A stretch of 64,000 nt of DNA from an uncultured Duncaniella sp. (GCA_910589485.1 CAJUSW010000005.1:1-64000), one strand, 5' to 3'; shown: positions 32,966 through 43,419, counted from the stretch's first letter. Translations and numbers: made by a program. Notes: generated by a model not told the origin, from the letters alone.

Positions 32966-35335
32966 TCAGTCTGCGCTCTGCTCAACTATTCTCAGGTGAT
33001 ACACACCGCCGGCAATATTGCCGGGCTCGCTGGCAAATTTCACCGTGACATGATCCTTGCCGGCAAGCATCCCAGCCGGAATCGGATATTCCACATCCAC
33101 GAACTCCTCTTTGTTCCACCGCGAGCCCACATTTTCACGGGCCAGGACTGTATCATCCACAAGGATTGCAAACGAACGTTTTCCGCCCTCGTTACCCCAA
33201 TACCTCACATGCAATGCGAGCGGAGATCCACCGGTAGTCTTCATACGGTAAGAGAAATATCCACCATTGGAAGCATCACGCCAGGGCACACCGAAGTTTA
33301 CGCCTGATCCTGACCGCTCACTCTTCATAAAGTGATCGGCCTCGGGCTGCTGCTCACCCGTATTTACCGCATCCACTGTGCGACGGTCGAGAGCGAGCAT
33401 AGCCTGCTCAGCCTCGCGCTCACGTTGCTGATATGAAGCATATGCCTCGGGGGTCATCGAGAGCCAGTACATCATGTAACGGCAGTCATGCAGACGGGCA
33501 AACGGACGCAACACAATCTCCTGAGCCGGATCAGATGTGATGCCCTTCACGGCATAAGCCATCCCCTCTCCGTCCAGTCGTTTGGCCGACTTGAGCTTGT
33601 CGAGTATCTCCACTCGTTCACCTACAAGGATAGGAGTATCGAACACCGACACCAACGGACCGCCGGCCACATGGGCCCAACGGCTATCATCGGCCACCAG
33701 ACCGTTAAGATCATCGGTGCTGTAGGAGGCTCCAAGCACGATAGGACCACGCATGATGGATACATACTCGGGAAGATTTGGCATCTCCTCCAGGCGCATC
33801 TCCATAGGCAGATCCACCTCTACGACATCTCCGTTCTTCCACTTCCGGTCGATGCAGGCATAGGATCCGGGGGTTGACTCCACGTCCCACTTCTTACCGT
33901 TGATTTTTACCGCCATCCCCTCACACCATTCCGGATGACGCACCATCAGCGGGAATTTCTTCGAGCCCTTCATATTCATCACCAGTCTGGTATTTTCAGT
34001 ATCAGGGAAAGCCGTTTCCTGAGTCAGCTTCACCCCTTTCTGCTTCCAGTCGAGACTCGAATGTATGAACAGGTTCACATACAGCGAATCCCCCTCATGG
34101 GTATATATGAACTGCCCGTATTTGCCATGATTCTCCATGCCGGTGCCCACGCAACACCACATACCGGCATTAGGCTGGGAATAAACCCTGTAATGCCCCG
34201 GACGGGCCGATGTGAAGTACACATATCCTCCGTGGTCGGGATGCTGTGACGACAGTATGTGATTGAACAACGCACGCTCATAGAAATCGGCCAGATACCC
34301 GTCGGGCTTCATGCGGAACAATCCCTCGGTGAGCTTGAGCATATTGTTGGTGTTGCATGTCTCCGGCCCCTCACGGTCGGTAACATAACTCTTGCAGTCA
34401 TCCTTGGATGCGAAATGCTCCCGTCGGCTGTTACCGCCTATGGATAGAGAGCGTGTATCAGCCACAGTGTGCCAGAAAAACATTGCCGCATCATCATACT
34501 CCTGTCCTCCTCCAAGCTCGGCTATACGCTGATAGCCCACCACCTTTGGCACCTGGGTATTGGCATGCTTGTTGTCGAGGTTGTCCACTCCGGCAGCCAT
34601 GCTGTCCAGAAGCCAATGATGTGAGAAACGCTTGGCAACGTCAAGATATTTCTTGTCCCCGGTTATGGAATATGCATCGGCAAGCACCTCGTCCATGCCT
34701 CCAAACTCGTTTCCAAGCATCTTCTCCATCTCCTCATCGCTTACAGCCGATATCTCATCCACGCACCAGTCGCAGAACCGGATGAACATGTCCCGGGCCT
34801 CCGCGTTACCGCAATATACCCACGCGTCGCGCAATCCGGCATACATCTTGTGTACATTGTACCAAGGCACCCAGTATTTCCACACCATGTCGGTCCTACC
34901 CTCCTTGATCTCCTTCCACAACGGAGCGCCGTTGGGCACACCTCCGGCATAACCGTCGCCGTTGGCATCCTGGCAACGCTTCACCTCCGAGATCATGTAG
35001 TCCATCCTGTCCTTTAGTCTCTTGTCGCCTGTCGAGGCATAGTGTATGGCCAATGCCGTAAGATAATGACCGCCCACATGTCCGTCAAGTCCGTCCCAGC
35101 AGGGAAAGCTCTCGGCCTTAGGTTTCAGTCCGGCCTCCTTAAGATATGGTGCCAGCAGACGGTCCACGTCATATTGCAACAGCACATCCACATTCAGATC
35201 CATCGCATGCCTGAACGGCCCGTCAAGCAACTTGACATCCCCGAGCGGAAACGCATTGTCATACAATCTATCCTGAGCTACCACTCCCATTGGAGCAAGC
35301 ATGGCAGCCACAAGTAATCCATATAATTTACGCAT
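32966..35335 (-). CDS. GH127 beta-L-arabinofuranosidase-type enzyme (DUF1680)
   Basis: A 789-residue protein from the ATG at 35333-35335, with signal peptide MRKLYGLLVAAMLAPMGVVA. The catalytic (alpha/alpha)6 domain covers about 20-520. The zinc/thiol site of GH127 is visible: ETCNTNN (Glu and Cys) and WCCVGTGMENH (two adjacent Cys, one being the nucleophile). C-terminal beta domains extend to the end. It removes arabinofuranose or related sugars from oligosaccharides in the periplasm. It is the last gene of the xylan operon, separated from GH98 by a terminator-like hairpin. Confidence 0.85.
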   Translation of the reverse strand: MRKLYGLLVAAMLAPMGVVAQDRLYDNAFPLGDVKLLDGPFRHAMDLNVDVLLQYDVDRLLAPYLKEAGLKPKAESFPCWDGLDGHVGGHYLTALAIHYASTGDKRLKDRMDYMISEVKRCQDANGDGYAGGVPNGAPLWKEIKEGRTDMVWKYWVPWYNVHKMYAGLRDAWVYCGNAEARDMFIRFCDWCVDEISAVSDEEMEKMLGNEFGGMDEVLADAYSITGDKKYLDVAKRFSHHWLLDSMAAGVDNLDNKHANTQVPKVVGYQRIAELGGGQEYDDAAMFFWHTVADTRSLSIGGNSRREHFASKDDCKSYVTDREGPETCNTNNMLKLTEGLFRMKPDGYLADFYERALFNHILSSQHPDHGGYVYFTSARPGHYRVYSQPNAGMWCCVGTGMENHGKYGQFIYTHEGDSLYVNLFIHSSLDWKQKGVKLTQETAFPDTENTRLVMNMKGSKKFPLMVRHPEWCEGMAVKINGKKWDVESTPGSYACIDRKWKNGDVVEVDLPMEMRLEEMPNLPEYVSIMRGPIVLGASYSTDDLNGLVADDSRWAHVAGGPLVSVFDTPILVGERVEILDKLKSAKRLDGEGMAYAVKGITSDPAQEIVLRPFARLHDCRYMMYWLSMTPEAYASYQQREREAEQAMLALDRRTVDAVNTGEQQPEADHFMKSERSGSGVNFGVPWRDASNGGYFSYRMKTTGGSPLALHVRYWGNEGGKRSFAILVDDTVLARENVGSRWNKEEFVDVEYPIPAGMLAGKDHVTVKFASEPGNIAGGVYHLRIVEQSAD

Positions 35336-35360
35336 AATGTAATTTTCAACGTGTATATTC

Positions 35361-35401
35361 AAAAAAATCCGCAGGCCTCCTCAAAGTAAAAGGCCCGCGG
35401 A
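35361..35401 (-). terminator. Terminator-like hairpin between GH98 and GH127 genes
   Basis: On the minus-strand transcript a 10-bp stem (35392-35401 with 35368-35377, one G-U pair) is followed by seven U (35361-35367). It may attenuate GH127 expression relative to the rest of the operon. Confidence 0.65.
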
Positions 35402-35433
35402 AATCATCATAGTGTATTAACTACTATCAAGTT

Positions 35434-38268
35434 TTACTCGACAGGCTCGATCACAAGATTGTCGAGATACAGGTCGCACGCAGCAGTAGCATTTGCCTTA
35501 AGCTCGATAGTGCTCTTACCGGCAGGCAGGAACGCACCCGTCGAGCATACGTACCAGATGGTCTTGTCGGTTCCCGACTGGGTGAACGACGGAGTGCCCA
35601 CCTTCTGTCCGTTGACATAGAGGTCCACAGTAGTGACATCGGCAGTCTCGGCCCTGTAGCGGAACTTGATGGCATAGCGGCCTTCATCAATCACGCTCAC
35701 CTCATCGCGCACAGCAGCGCTTGCCGATGAGCCAAACACGATATAACCCTGACCGGTATAGTTACGCACGTCTCTGTCATAACCCGAAGTGACACGTGTA
35801 CCTACATTCTTGAAATCAAATACCTCAGCCTCGTACTGACGGGCGCCGTAATACAGATTTGGCTTTCCGGGCACCTGAAGCGATGCTGGCGTGTAATCCG
35901 TGAGACGGCCTGTGCCATCACCCGCACATGACACGGTAATGTCAAGCGGACCGTTATGATCCACAGTCAGAGTCAGTACTCCATTGGCCCACGACTCGCT
36001 GACCTTCACAGTAGCCTCGGCTCTCGGAGTCCACGACACTGTGGGCTGCGATGTTGCGCCGTTAATCTTGATCACCGATTTGGTCGACTTACCGTCCACG
36101 TGATACTTGGTGAGATAGAATGTCACCTTGTCGGCATACTCTTTCCACACCGTGGTGGCAAATGTCTCGAGAGTAAACTCCACGCTCTCGCAAGTATTGT
36201 ACTTGAAAGGCACAGTAGCCGACTTGGTAGTATTCCAGGGATTGTAAGTCACCCAAGTGTTCTCGTGACGGCCGGCAAAGAGATCTCCGGTGTATTCCGA
36301 CGGGAACTCCCTGTTGAGCTCACGCACCTTTGCGCCCTCGTTCTCCCACGTGCTGAGGATCTCGCTCTGATTGCGCACATACTTGAACTTTTTGGCGAAA
36401 TCCCCTGCAAATTCAGCCACTACAGGAATGGCGGGATACCGGCCTGTCTTACGCAGATAGAAATGGTTGTCCTCACGTCCCTCGTCATGATCAAGCGCGC
36501 CTATACCCTTGTGGAACCACTTGGGCAGACAGTATTTCTCAATCTCAGCACCGGCGGCGACGTCCTGCACAATGGCATACTTGCATCGCTCTATCACCTC
36601 ATCACGTGTGAGGATGCGGATTGTACCGTCAAGAATCTTGCGGTATAGATCCATGTCGATGTTGCGGAACTGGGAGAATGTATCCCAATTACGGGTCTTG
36701 TATCCGTCAGAGACATCAATGGCATTGGTCTCTTTAAAATCCTGTTGCCATATCAGCTCGGGACCATCAAATACAGTCTGACCTGTAAGCGTAGTGTGCT
36801 CAAGTTTAAGAGCCGCACCAAGAGCTACGGGGAAATCCTCCTCCTTATCGCTCCAGTTGTAATATTTTGCAGCCCAGTCGTTCCATGCACACTGGTCAAA
36901 GCGCAGACCATAGTTATCGGCATGTCCCGAAAGCCACATACCCATACTTGCAGCCTCCACGTCGAAGAAGCAACCTGACTGAGTGTACTTCTCGCAATAG
37001 ATGAAGTTCTCGGCATACATTGCTGTAGTCTGGGCAAAATCAGGATTACGCTTTATAGTAGCCACCGGATTGATGGGAGCTGACCAATAATTGGCACAGA
37101 AACTTACCACAAGGTAGCCACCATATTCATGCGTGAGTTTCAGAAGCTCATTCCAATGAGCCACTCGCTGGAACCACGACGGAGAATAAAGTGCATCAGT
37201 CGAATCAAATCCCCAGAACTGCTCGCAATAGTTGAAGCCGAGGAAGTTGGGATAATCTTCAAAGAACTCCTTATACACTCCGTATTTCTCCTCATCAAAC
37301 TGAGAATAGCTGTCCACATCAGGGAAATGGCAATAACCACCCGATGAAGGCTGAACCATAGCCCACACATTGCGCTCGGCACAGGCTCGCAACCACGACT
37401 TACATATCTCATAGCCATATTCGCTCACCTTGTAACGTCCGGTCGACTCATCATGGCTCACTGAAAGCGACACATTGAAGATACAGTAAGGCAGTATATC
37501 CTCGGGGATAAGGCTGATGATCTTCTGCGGGTCAGCATAGTTCCACGAGTCGATATGCACAAGCCATGCGGGATTATGCACATCGATAGGACGGCGCAGA
37601 TGCCCCTTCACGGGCTGATTGGGCTTGGAAGTGCCACCGCCGGCAGCGAGCTGCAGAGGCTCGGTATCATCGCTGAAATACACGGTGATATTGTCGGCAT
37701 CCGACACATCGATGGTCTTTATCGCGCTTATCTGCTCGCCACGCGATGCACTCTGCAACACAGTCTTGCCATAATCGAGAGCATCGATCACCCAACGGCC
37801 GTCGCTGTTGATGCTCACGCGCGGGGTCACGGCACGCGCACCGGTCACATTGATGCGGTCACCTGAACTTTGGGCTGTGAGCCACTCGCCGTCAACGGTC
37901 CAATAGTACACCCCATCCTCAGCCGGCATCGCGGCCACTGTAGGGGTATATCTCTCGCCTTCCGACGTTGGATAATCCGTAAGCGATCCCACCTTGGTCT
38001 TCAGCGCCACGGTGTTACCGTCGGTAAACTCTATCATGTAGCCGGCATCGTCGGGCAACGAGGTGGTCATGCGCACCTTGGAACCTATCTCCTTGGCCTG
38101 CACAAAACTCCTCACCGCCGCGATATTGGCATTGATGTTGTCGACCGGAGTCTCCACAGCCTGCGGTGCCAGCACCGGGGCCGTGAACTCCTTGTCGTCA
38201 CACCCGGTGAACATCACCGAGAGTGCCGACAGGAGAACTGCGGTCGAGAATATGCGATTGATTTTCAT
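35434..38268 (-). CDS. GH98-type endo-xylanase lipoprotein
   Basis: A 944-residue outer-membrane lipoprotein: lipobox FTGC (Cys about 23) followed by DDKE, an acidic surface-export signal. An N-terminal region (about 30-215) resembles the DUF4988-like module. The central GH98 region (about 220-600) has AWLVHIDSWNYADPQKIISL and NYCEQFWGFD. GH98 C-terminal beta domains follow, and then a CBM35/CBM6-like jelly roll (about 800-944, YEAEVFDFKN). GH98 enzymes of xylan loci cut glucuronoarabinoxylan backbones at the cell surface. Given the degenerate GH10 next door, this is the only backbone-cleaving endo-enzyme visible in the window. Confidence 0.75.
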   Translation of the reverse strand: MKINRIFSTAVLLSALSVMFTGCDDKEFTAPVLAPQAVETPVDNINANIAAVRSFVQAKEIGSKVRMTTSLPDDAGYMIEFTDGNTVALKTKVGSLTDYPTSEGERYTPTVAAMPAEDGVYYWTVDGEWLTAQSSGDRINVTGARAVTPRVSINSDGRWVIDALDYGKTVLQSASRGEQISAIKTIDVSDADNITVYFSDDTEPLQLAAGGGTSKPNQPVKGHLRRPIDVHNPAWLVHIDSWNYADPQKIISLIPEDILPYCIFNVSLSVSHDESTGRYKVSEYGYEICKSWLRACAERNVWAMVQPSSGGYCHFPDVDSYSQFDEEKYGVYKEFFEDYPNFLGFNYCEQFWGFDSTDALYSPSWFQRVAHWNELLKLTHEYGGYLVVSFCANYWSAPINPVATIKRNPDFAQTTAMYAENFIYCEKYTQSGCFFDVEAASMGMWLSGHADNYGLRFDQCAWNDWAAKYYNWSDKEEDFPVALGAALKLEHTTLTGQTVFDGPELIWQQDFKETNAIDVSDGYKTRNWDTFSQFRNIDMDLYRKILDGTIRILTRDEVIERCKYAIVQDVAAGAEIEKYCLPKWFHKGIGALDHDEGREDNHFYLRKTGRYPAIPVVAEFAGDFAKKFKYVRNQSEILSTWENEGAKVRELNREFPSEYTGDLFAGRHENTWVTYNPWNTTKSATVPFKYNTCESVEFTLETFATTVWKEYADKVTFYLTKYHVDGKSTKSVIKINGATSQPTVSWTPRAEATVKVSESWANGVLTLTVDHNGPLDITVSCAGDGTGRLTDYTPASLQVPGKPNLYYGARQYEAEVFDFKNVGTRVTSGYDRDVRNYTGQGYIVFGSSASAAVRDEVSVIDEGRYAIKFRYRAETADVTTVDLYVNGQKVGTPSFTQSGTDKTIWYVCSTGAFLPAGKSTIELKANATAACDLYLDNLVIEPVE

Positions 38269-38287
38269 AAACTCGATTTAAGAGTGA

Positions 38288-40507
38288 TTACTTGGTAAGT
38301 CCGTTCACGAGACCCTCGTAGATATAGTTGCGGTTGCCACCTGCGGCCCATGGAGCCACAAATGTGCCATCCTCAACCACACGCGAGAGGTTGAATCCCA
38401 GAGCCTGATCACCGAGAGCCTCTTTGTAGGCCTTGATCACGGTGGCATAGTACTCACCTATAGCCCTGCGCTCCGAGATACCTATGGTAGAAGGATTGAC
38501 GGGCGAATTGCTACGGCTCATCACGCGCACTGCAAAGTTGGAGATGCGCACCGGCTTGCCGAGCGAAGCGAGAGCCTCCATGGCAGCCACAGCGGCCTCA
38601 TCGTTCTTCTGCTGGGTAGCATAATCCTCCGAGTATGTTGCGGAGAGCACGAGATTTACGGCATCGACCTTCACACCCTTCTGCTCCAGCTTGCTGATTT
38701 CAGTGGCAAGATCGGCGATATCACCGGCGGTGTTGTCGTTCATCACCAGAGTCTGGCTCACGAAGTAACGGATAGGAGCTGTAGCGGCTGCATCAACCTT
38801 GGCCTGAGCCTTGGCTACATAATCATCGCCGAGATAATCTGCCCAGTTGAACGAAGCCACCTCATCGTCGAAAGGCTCGTCGTAGATTATCATGTCGGTG
38901 ACGCTCTCACCCGTGGTGGCAACGAGGCCGTCGATCCACTTGTCAAGCTCACCTTGGATAATCTCGGTCTTCTCCTCGGGAGTCTTCTCTATCACGGTGT
39001 CCTCGGTCGAGATCACACGCTTGAAGGTGAAGTTATCAAGGAAATAGTAACCGGCACCGGTAGCCGAACCTATAGACATATCAAACTCAGTCAAAGCTTT
39101 TTCCTCTTCGGTCAACTCGAAATAACGGGGAGCTGCGGGATCTACAAATGAAACCTTCATAGCACCACGCGCCCAAGGTCCACCCTCAGTTGCACCGGAA
39201 GATGCGGCATTTGCACCTATCACTTCACGACCATTAATCGTGAACATCATTCCTGATCCATACTGTCCTCTAATAGTCTTCATGTCGCACATGAACATCT
39301 CATAATCACCGAGTTTATGACCCTCAGGTAATTTTATATGAACCACAGCATGCATCTGGCTTACCGGACTCTCAGCCGAACCTACTTGAAGCACATTTCC
39401 GCTCTTTCCGTCCGGATCAGCTACTACCGTGCTCATCTTTTGAGACGCATCAATCAACACATCAGGAGCATAAGTGTTGATCATCGGATAATTCTTCCCT
39501 AAAGCGTCGCCCTCAAAGTCAAGCACATTATCCTCTCCGGTATCCTCACCGGCAACCTCCCAATTGATCTTGATATTATCAATATAATAGTCGGCAGCTC
39601 CGGTAGCCGAACCCAGCGACATTGTGAATGAGGGCTTCTCAAGGTCTGAGGCACTGAACATTGAGGCATCGAACACAAGTTTGATAAGTCCTCTACCCCA
39701 CTTGCTGTCCTCACAACCAAAAGTTGACGGACCTCCATACGTCTTATCTGTGCCCTCGACAATCAAGTGCATACCACCGCCCCATAATCCACCGGAGCCG
39801 GGAGCGCGCATGTCAAGTTCCACACTCTTAAGATTGGCAAGAGTTTTGCCTTCTGGCATGGTGACATTGAAAGTCACATACGAATATGTTGCTTTCTTAT
39901 CTCCGTCAGGACCTACATAAAGCACGTGTCCACTCGTTCCATCAGGATCTTCTTTAACCTCTGCCTTACCATCACCGGTCATGGGATAAATCGCACCCAA
40001 CTCATCCCCCTCAAAATCGGTGAGCATGAAGTCGCCGACCTCCGGTTCAACCGGCTCGTAGGGTATGATGATCGGGGCAATCTGAGCGTTCAGATAATCG
40101 GCGGGCACACTGCTCAGCGAGCAAAGCGCCGGACCAAACACGCTCACACCGGCCTCTCCGGCTGCCGAAATCAATGTGGCGAGACCCGAGAAATCATAGG
40201 AACCGTCATCACCGATCAACGCCACCGGGGTAAAGGCCCCGGGGGCCTCTACCTGACTGTAGTTGGTGGTGATGATGCTGAACGCGAGCTTCTTGGCCGC
40301 GAGATCTTCGGGGGTCACCGACACTCCGAAAGGCACACCTGCGCGTGAAGCATATTCAGTGAGTACATCATATTTGCTGAGAGCGGCTTCCATCTCGGCG
40401 TCGTAGGGAGCATCCGGTGTGGGAATCGTGACATCATAATCCTTGTCACATGCCGTAAGTCCCGCGAGGGCTACGGCGGCCGCCATTGTTAATTGTATAT
40501 GTTTCAT
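38288..40507 (-). CDS. GH10-derived glycan-binding lipoprotein with two inserted CBM4-like modules, catalytic motifs lost
   Basis: A 739-residue lipoprotein (lipobox GLTAC, Cys20, then DKDYD). Residues about 40-150 and 505-735 follow the GH10 scaffold. The normal GHTLVWHSQ strand is here FGPALCSLSS (124-133). The acid/base segment is IYDEPFDD (E544 kept, Asn replaced), and the nucleophile segment ISELD is ISNFA (N657 in place of Glu). Two related jelly-roll modules are inserted (about 160-316 and 328-500), each opening with FEGD-x-LG and ending near a YY-x-DN-type strand. It occupies the place of xyn10C in the Xus core cluster. I infer a surface xylan-binding protein, not an enzyme. Confidence 0.75.
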   Translation of the reverse strand: MKHIQLTMAAAVALAGLTACDKDYDVTIPTPDAPYDAEMEAALSKYDVLTEYASRAGVPFGVSVTPEDLAAKKLAFSIITTNYSQVEAPGAFTPVALIGDDGSYDFSGLATLISAAGEAGVSVFGPALCSLSSVPADYLNAQIAPIIIPYEPVEPEVGDFMLTDFEGDELGAIYPMTGDGKAEVKEDPDGTSGHVLYVGPDGDKKATYSYVTFNVTMPEGKTLANLKSVELDMRAPGSGGLWGGGMHLIVEGTDKTYGGPSTFGCEDSKWGRGLIKLVFDASMFSASDLEKPSFTMSLGSATGAADYYIDNIKINWEVAGEDTGEDNVLDFEGDALGKNYPMINTYAPDVLIDASQKMSTVVADPDGKSGNVLQVGSAESPVSQMHAVVHIKLPEGHKLGDYEMFMCDMKTIRGQYGSGMMFTINGREVIGANAASSGATEGGPWARGAMKVSFVDPAAPRYFELTEEEKALTEFDMSIGSATGAGYYFLDNFTFKRVISTEDTVIEKTPEEKTEIIQGELDKWIDGLVATTGESVTDMIIYDEPFDDEVASFNWADYLGDDYVAKAQAKVDAAATAPIRYFVSQTLVMNDNTAGDIADLATEISKLEQKGVKVDAVNLVLSATYSEDYATQQKNDEAAVAAMEALASLGKPVRISNFAVRVMSRSNSPVNPSTIGISERRAIGEYYATVIKAYKEALGDQALGFNLSRVVEDGTFVAPWAAGGNRNYIYEGLVNGLTK

Positions 40508-40525
40508 GGAAATTCAGTAATGGGA

Positions 40526-41563
40526 TTAGTTTCTGACTTCGACTGCGGGAAACACTGACGAGACACCACGGTTGCGGAGCACGAGGGTATCGTCGGTCGA
40601 AAGCGACCATCCTGCGGAGGAGGTCACGGTGTACTGGAGATAAAGCGCGTCACGGTCCTCATTGTTGATCACCTTCTTCTCGCCGTCCACCACAAAGCGT
40701 CCGGTGCCCGAGATTGTGAGCGAAGGATCGGCCGAACCTACAGTGCAGGTGCCATCCTCGGCAAATGTGAGTTTGAGCGTGTAGCTGTACACATGATCGG
40801 CATCTGTGCGGGTCGAGAGGTTCACGGTACATTCCTTATAGGCCGATGTCTCCACACTCACCTCTTCATCCTTGCTCACATCCGATGCACGGCGCACTAT
40901 CTCGGTGGTGGCACCGTTCACGGTGAGCAGATCCTTACCGCTACGCAGATAGATAGCGTGCCAGGGATTCACATAACGCATGAAATAGAGCACATAGTCC
41001 TTGGGCTGTACCGACCAGTCCGACGTTTTCACGCGGTTGGGGTTCTCCACTGCGGGTTTGCCCTGGAGTATGGTATCAACACCTATGGCACTCTCCATCA
41101 CCACGGGGAGCACATAATTGAAATCAAGCGCGAGGGGATCGTTGAAGAAAGCATCGGTCAGCTTCACATTCACTCCACCGTCCATCGAGCCCGAGGGGAT
41201 TGTGATTGCTCCGCTCTCGATCTCATAATAGTTGGAGGGCATAGGCACAGCCTTACGGCCACCATACTCCGCGCTCAGGTACAGGCCGTCACACAGCGAA
41301 GGATCCACCGAAATGTTGATCACTCGGTTCTGAGTGTTCTTGTAGGCACCGCCCATCACAGCCTTGATCTGCACCATGTGCTGGTTATCGAGGGCATTGT
41401 CGAGCTGTGGTTCACGTCCCAGTTCTACGGTACGGCCTACGCTCTGGTTAGCGAAGTAGACTGACTGGTACTCAAAGTCGGGGAACTCGTTGTCACCGTT
41501 ATGGCATGAGGTGATTACCGCCGAGGTTGCCAACGCAAGAGTCAGTATATTTAGAATTTTCAT
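40526..41563 (-). CDS. xusE: XusE-type surface lipoprotein (DUF1735-like)
   Basis: A 345-residue lipoprotein: lipobox VITSC (Cys20) followed by HNGDNE. An N-terminal beta-sandwich of DUF1735 type (DFEYQSVYFANQSVGRTVEL) is followed by a second beta domain with a Trp/Tyr-rich surface. It lies directly after the second SusD gene and before the GH10-like gene, exactly the position of xusE in the conserved xylan core cluster of Bacteroides and Prevotella. Predicted role: surface glycan capture. No catalytic motif. Confidence 0.7.
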   Translation of the reverse strand: MKILNILTLALATSAVITSCHNGDNEFPDFEYQSVYFANQSVGRTVELGREPQLDNALDNQHMVQIKAVMGGAYKNTQNRVINISVDPSLCDGLYLSAEYGGRKAVPMPSNYYEIESGAITIPSGSMDGGVNVKLTDAFFNDPLALDFNYVLPVVMESAIGVDTILQGKPAVENPNRVKTSDWSVQPKDYVLYFMRYVNPWHAIYLRSGKDLLTVNGATTEIVRRASDVSKDEEVSVETSAYKECTVNLSTRTDADHVYSYTLKLTFAEDGTCTVGSADPSLTISGTGRFVVDGEKKVINNEDRDALYLQYTVTSSAGWSLSTDDTLVLRNRGVSSVFPAVEVRN

Positions 41564-41613
41564 TGCGATTCAATTTGAATTTTAGTATTCAAGTAAGATT
41601 GTATTTGAGCCGA

Positions 41614-43395
41614 TTACCAACCCTGATTCTGAAGCAGGTTGCTGAATTTCAGAACCTCACCCTCAGGAATGGGACCATATATCATGTGAGCGCTGAATTC
41701 GCGGGCCTCAACATCGTTCAGAGGGGTATAGGTGCTGTTGTTGGTGATATCGACACCGCGGGCGGTCTCGGTGAGATCAGCCTTCCAGCGACGCAGATCC
41801 CAGAAGCGGAAGTTCTCAAAGCAGAGCTCGAGGCGACGCTCGTTGCGTATCAGCTCGCGCATCTTGGCGACATCCGATGCACACTCGTCCAGATAGGGAT
41901 CATCGTCGATACCGAGGGCGCGGTGACGGATAGCCTTGATCACATCGTAAGCCGAGTATCCGTGCGATCCTACCCCCTTGGGGCCCCAGGCTTCGTTGGC
42001 TGCCTCGGCATAGTTCAGGAAAATCTCGGTGTAGCGGATGCGGGGATTGTAGTGGCGCTTGCCCTGCTTGCCCGAAGGATTGCAGTTCACATCCATGCGC
42101 AGACGCTTCTTCATATAGTAACCGGTGCGGGTCGAGGTCTCACGCTTGTTAAGGCCGTCGGCGGTCGAGGCATCCGATCCGGTATTGATCACAGTGTTCG
42201 ACACACCGGCCTGGCTACCGTTGTATATGATGTAGTGCGACAGGCGGGGATCACGGCCGGCATACGGACTTGCGGCGTTGTAGTTGCTGCGCGAATCCGA
42301 GATGGGATATCCGTTGGCCATGGGGAAAGCATCCACAAGATTCTGGGTGGGGTTGCACTCACCCTTGCCGTAGAGCGACGGCGGGAAATGCTTCTCCTCC
42401 ATCGAGGTGCTTCCTGACTCCTTGTTGTCAAGATTCTCGCGCCAGATGATCTCTTTGGGGTTGCTGCCGTCACCGAGAGCATCCAGATCGGAAGTATTGC
42501 AGTAGAATGTTACACCATTGCTGGCCATGCCTGCTATGCCTCCGATATAGTCGAGTACATTGCCTGCGGCGTCAGCGGCGGCATCCCATGTGCGGCCCGA
42601 AGCCTCAAATGCGGGGCTGGCGGCGAGCAGGGTGATGCGCGAGCGGATCGCACGGGCTATGAGGCCGTTGTAAAGCTGACGGGCTGACTCTCCGAACACT
42701 CGGTTGTAAGTCTGGACCGATGAAGTCACCGCATTGAACGGAGCCGGGATAGTGGATCCCGATGACAGATCATTGTACTCGAGTGGCAGATTGGCCTCGG
42801 CATGGTCAAGATCCTCAAGGATGAATTTCACACAATCGGCAAACGATGCTCGGGGCAGATTGAAATCATCCTTCACATCATAGAAACGGTCAAGCAGAGG
42901 CACTCCCAAGAGTGAGCCGTCCGACGCAACACCGCCATACTCGCGCAGCAGATTGTACATGAACAGCGCTCTCAATCCACGTGCCTCAGCGATAGTGCGG
43001 ATCTTGAACAGCTCGGCGGCCTCGGGATCATTGGCCCATTTCACCTGCTCCACATTCTCGAGAAACAGGTTGATGTTGAGCACCGAGTGAAGCCATGTGC
43101 TCCAGCTGTTGGATACACGCCAGTGGGTTGGAGTCCAGCCACCCTGGGCAAATGTGCGGAAATCGTTGCCTATGACATTGCACACGGCATCATCGGTGGC
43201 ATATTCGGTCTCTCCGTAGCAGTGAGGCACATTACGGTACACGTTCAGGAGGAAACCCTGCGCGTAAGTGGCATCGTCATACATCTGATCCAGGTCCTTG
43301 AGATTCTCCTTCTGTGGCTCGAACACATCCTCGCAGGAAGTGAAGGTGCACGAGGCTCCCAAGGCAAGCATCAGGGAAAAATATATATTTTTCAT
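41614..43395 (-). CDS. xusD: SusD/RagB-family lipoprotein (second pair)
   Basis: A 593-residue lipoprotein from the ATG at 43393-43395: signal peptide with lipobox TFTSC, then EDVFEPQ. Typical SusD helices and TPR-like repeats follow, with a C-terminal RNERRLELCFENFRFWDLRRWK motif (in part), the hallmark of SusD proteins. It closes the SusC channel at 43420-46239 and binds the oligosaccharide. The gap to its SusC gene is 24 bases. Confidence 0.9.
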   Translation of the reverse strand: MKNIYFSLMLALGASCTFTSCEDVFEPQKENLKDLDQMYDDATYAQGFLLNVYRNVPHCYGETEYATDDAVCNVIGNDFRTFAQGGWTPTHWRVSNSWSTWLHSVLNINLFLENVEQVKWANDPEAAELFKIRTIAEARGLRALFMYNLLREYGGVASDGSLLGVPLLDRFYDVKDDFNLPRASFADCVKFILEDLDHAEANLPLEYNDLSSGSTIPAPFNAVTSSVQTYNRVFGESARQLYNGLIARAIRSRITLLAASPAFEASGRTWDAAADAAGNVLDYIGGIAGMASNGVTFYCNTSDLDALGDGSNPKEIIWRENLDNKESGSTSMEEKHFPPSLYGKGECNPTQNLVDAFPMANGYPISDSRSNYNAASPYAGRDPRLSHYIIYNGSQAGVSNTVINTGSDASTADGLNKRETSTRTGYYMKKRLRMDVNCNPSGKQGKRHYNPRIRYTEIFLNYAEAANEAWGPKGVGSHGYSAYDVIKAIRHRALGIDDDPYLDECASDVAKMRELIRNERRLELCFENFRFWDLRRWKADLTETARGVDITNNSTYTPLNDVEAREFSAHMIYGPIPEGEVLKFSNLLQNQGW

Positions 43396-43419
43396 CGTTA
43401 GTATCAATTTTAGGTATTA

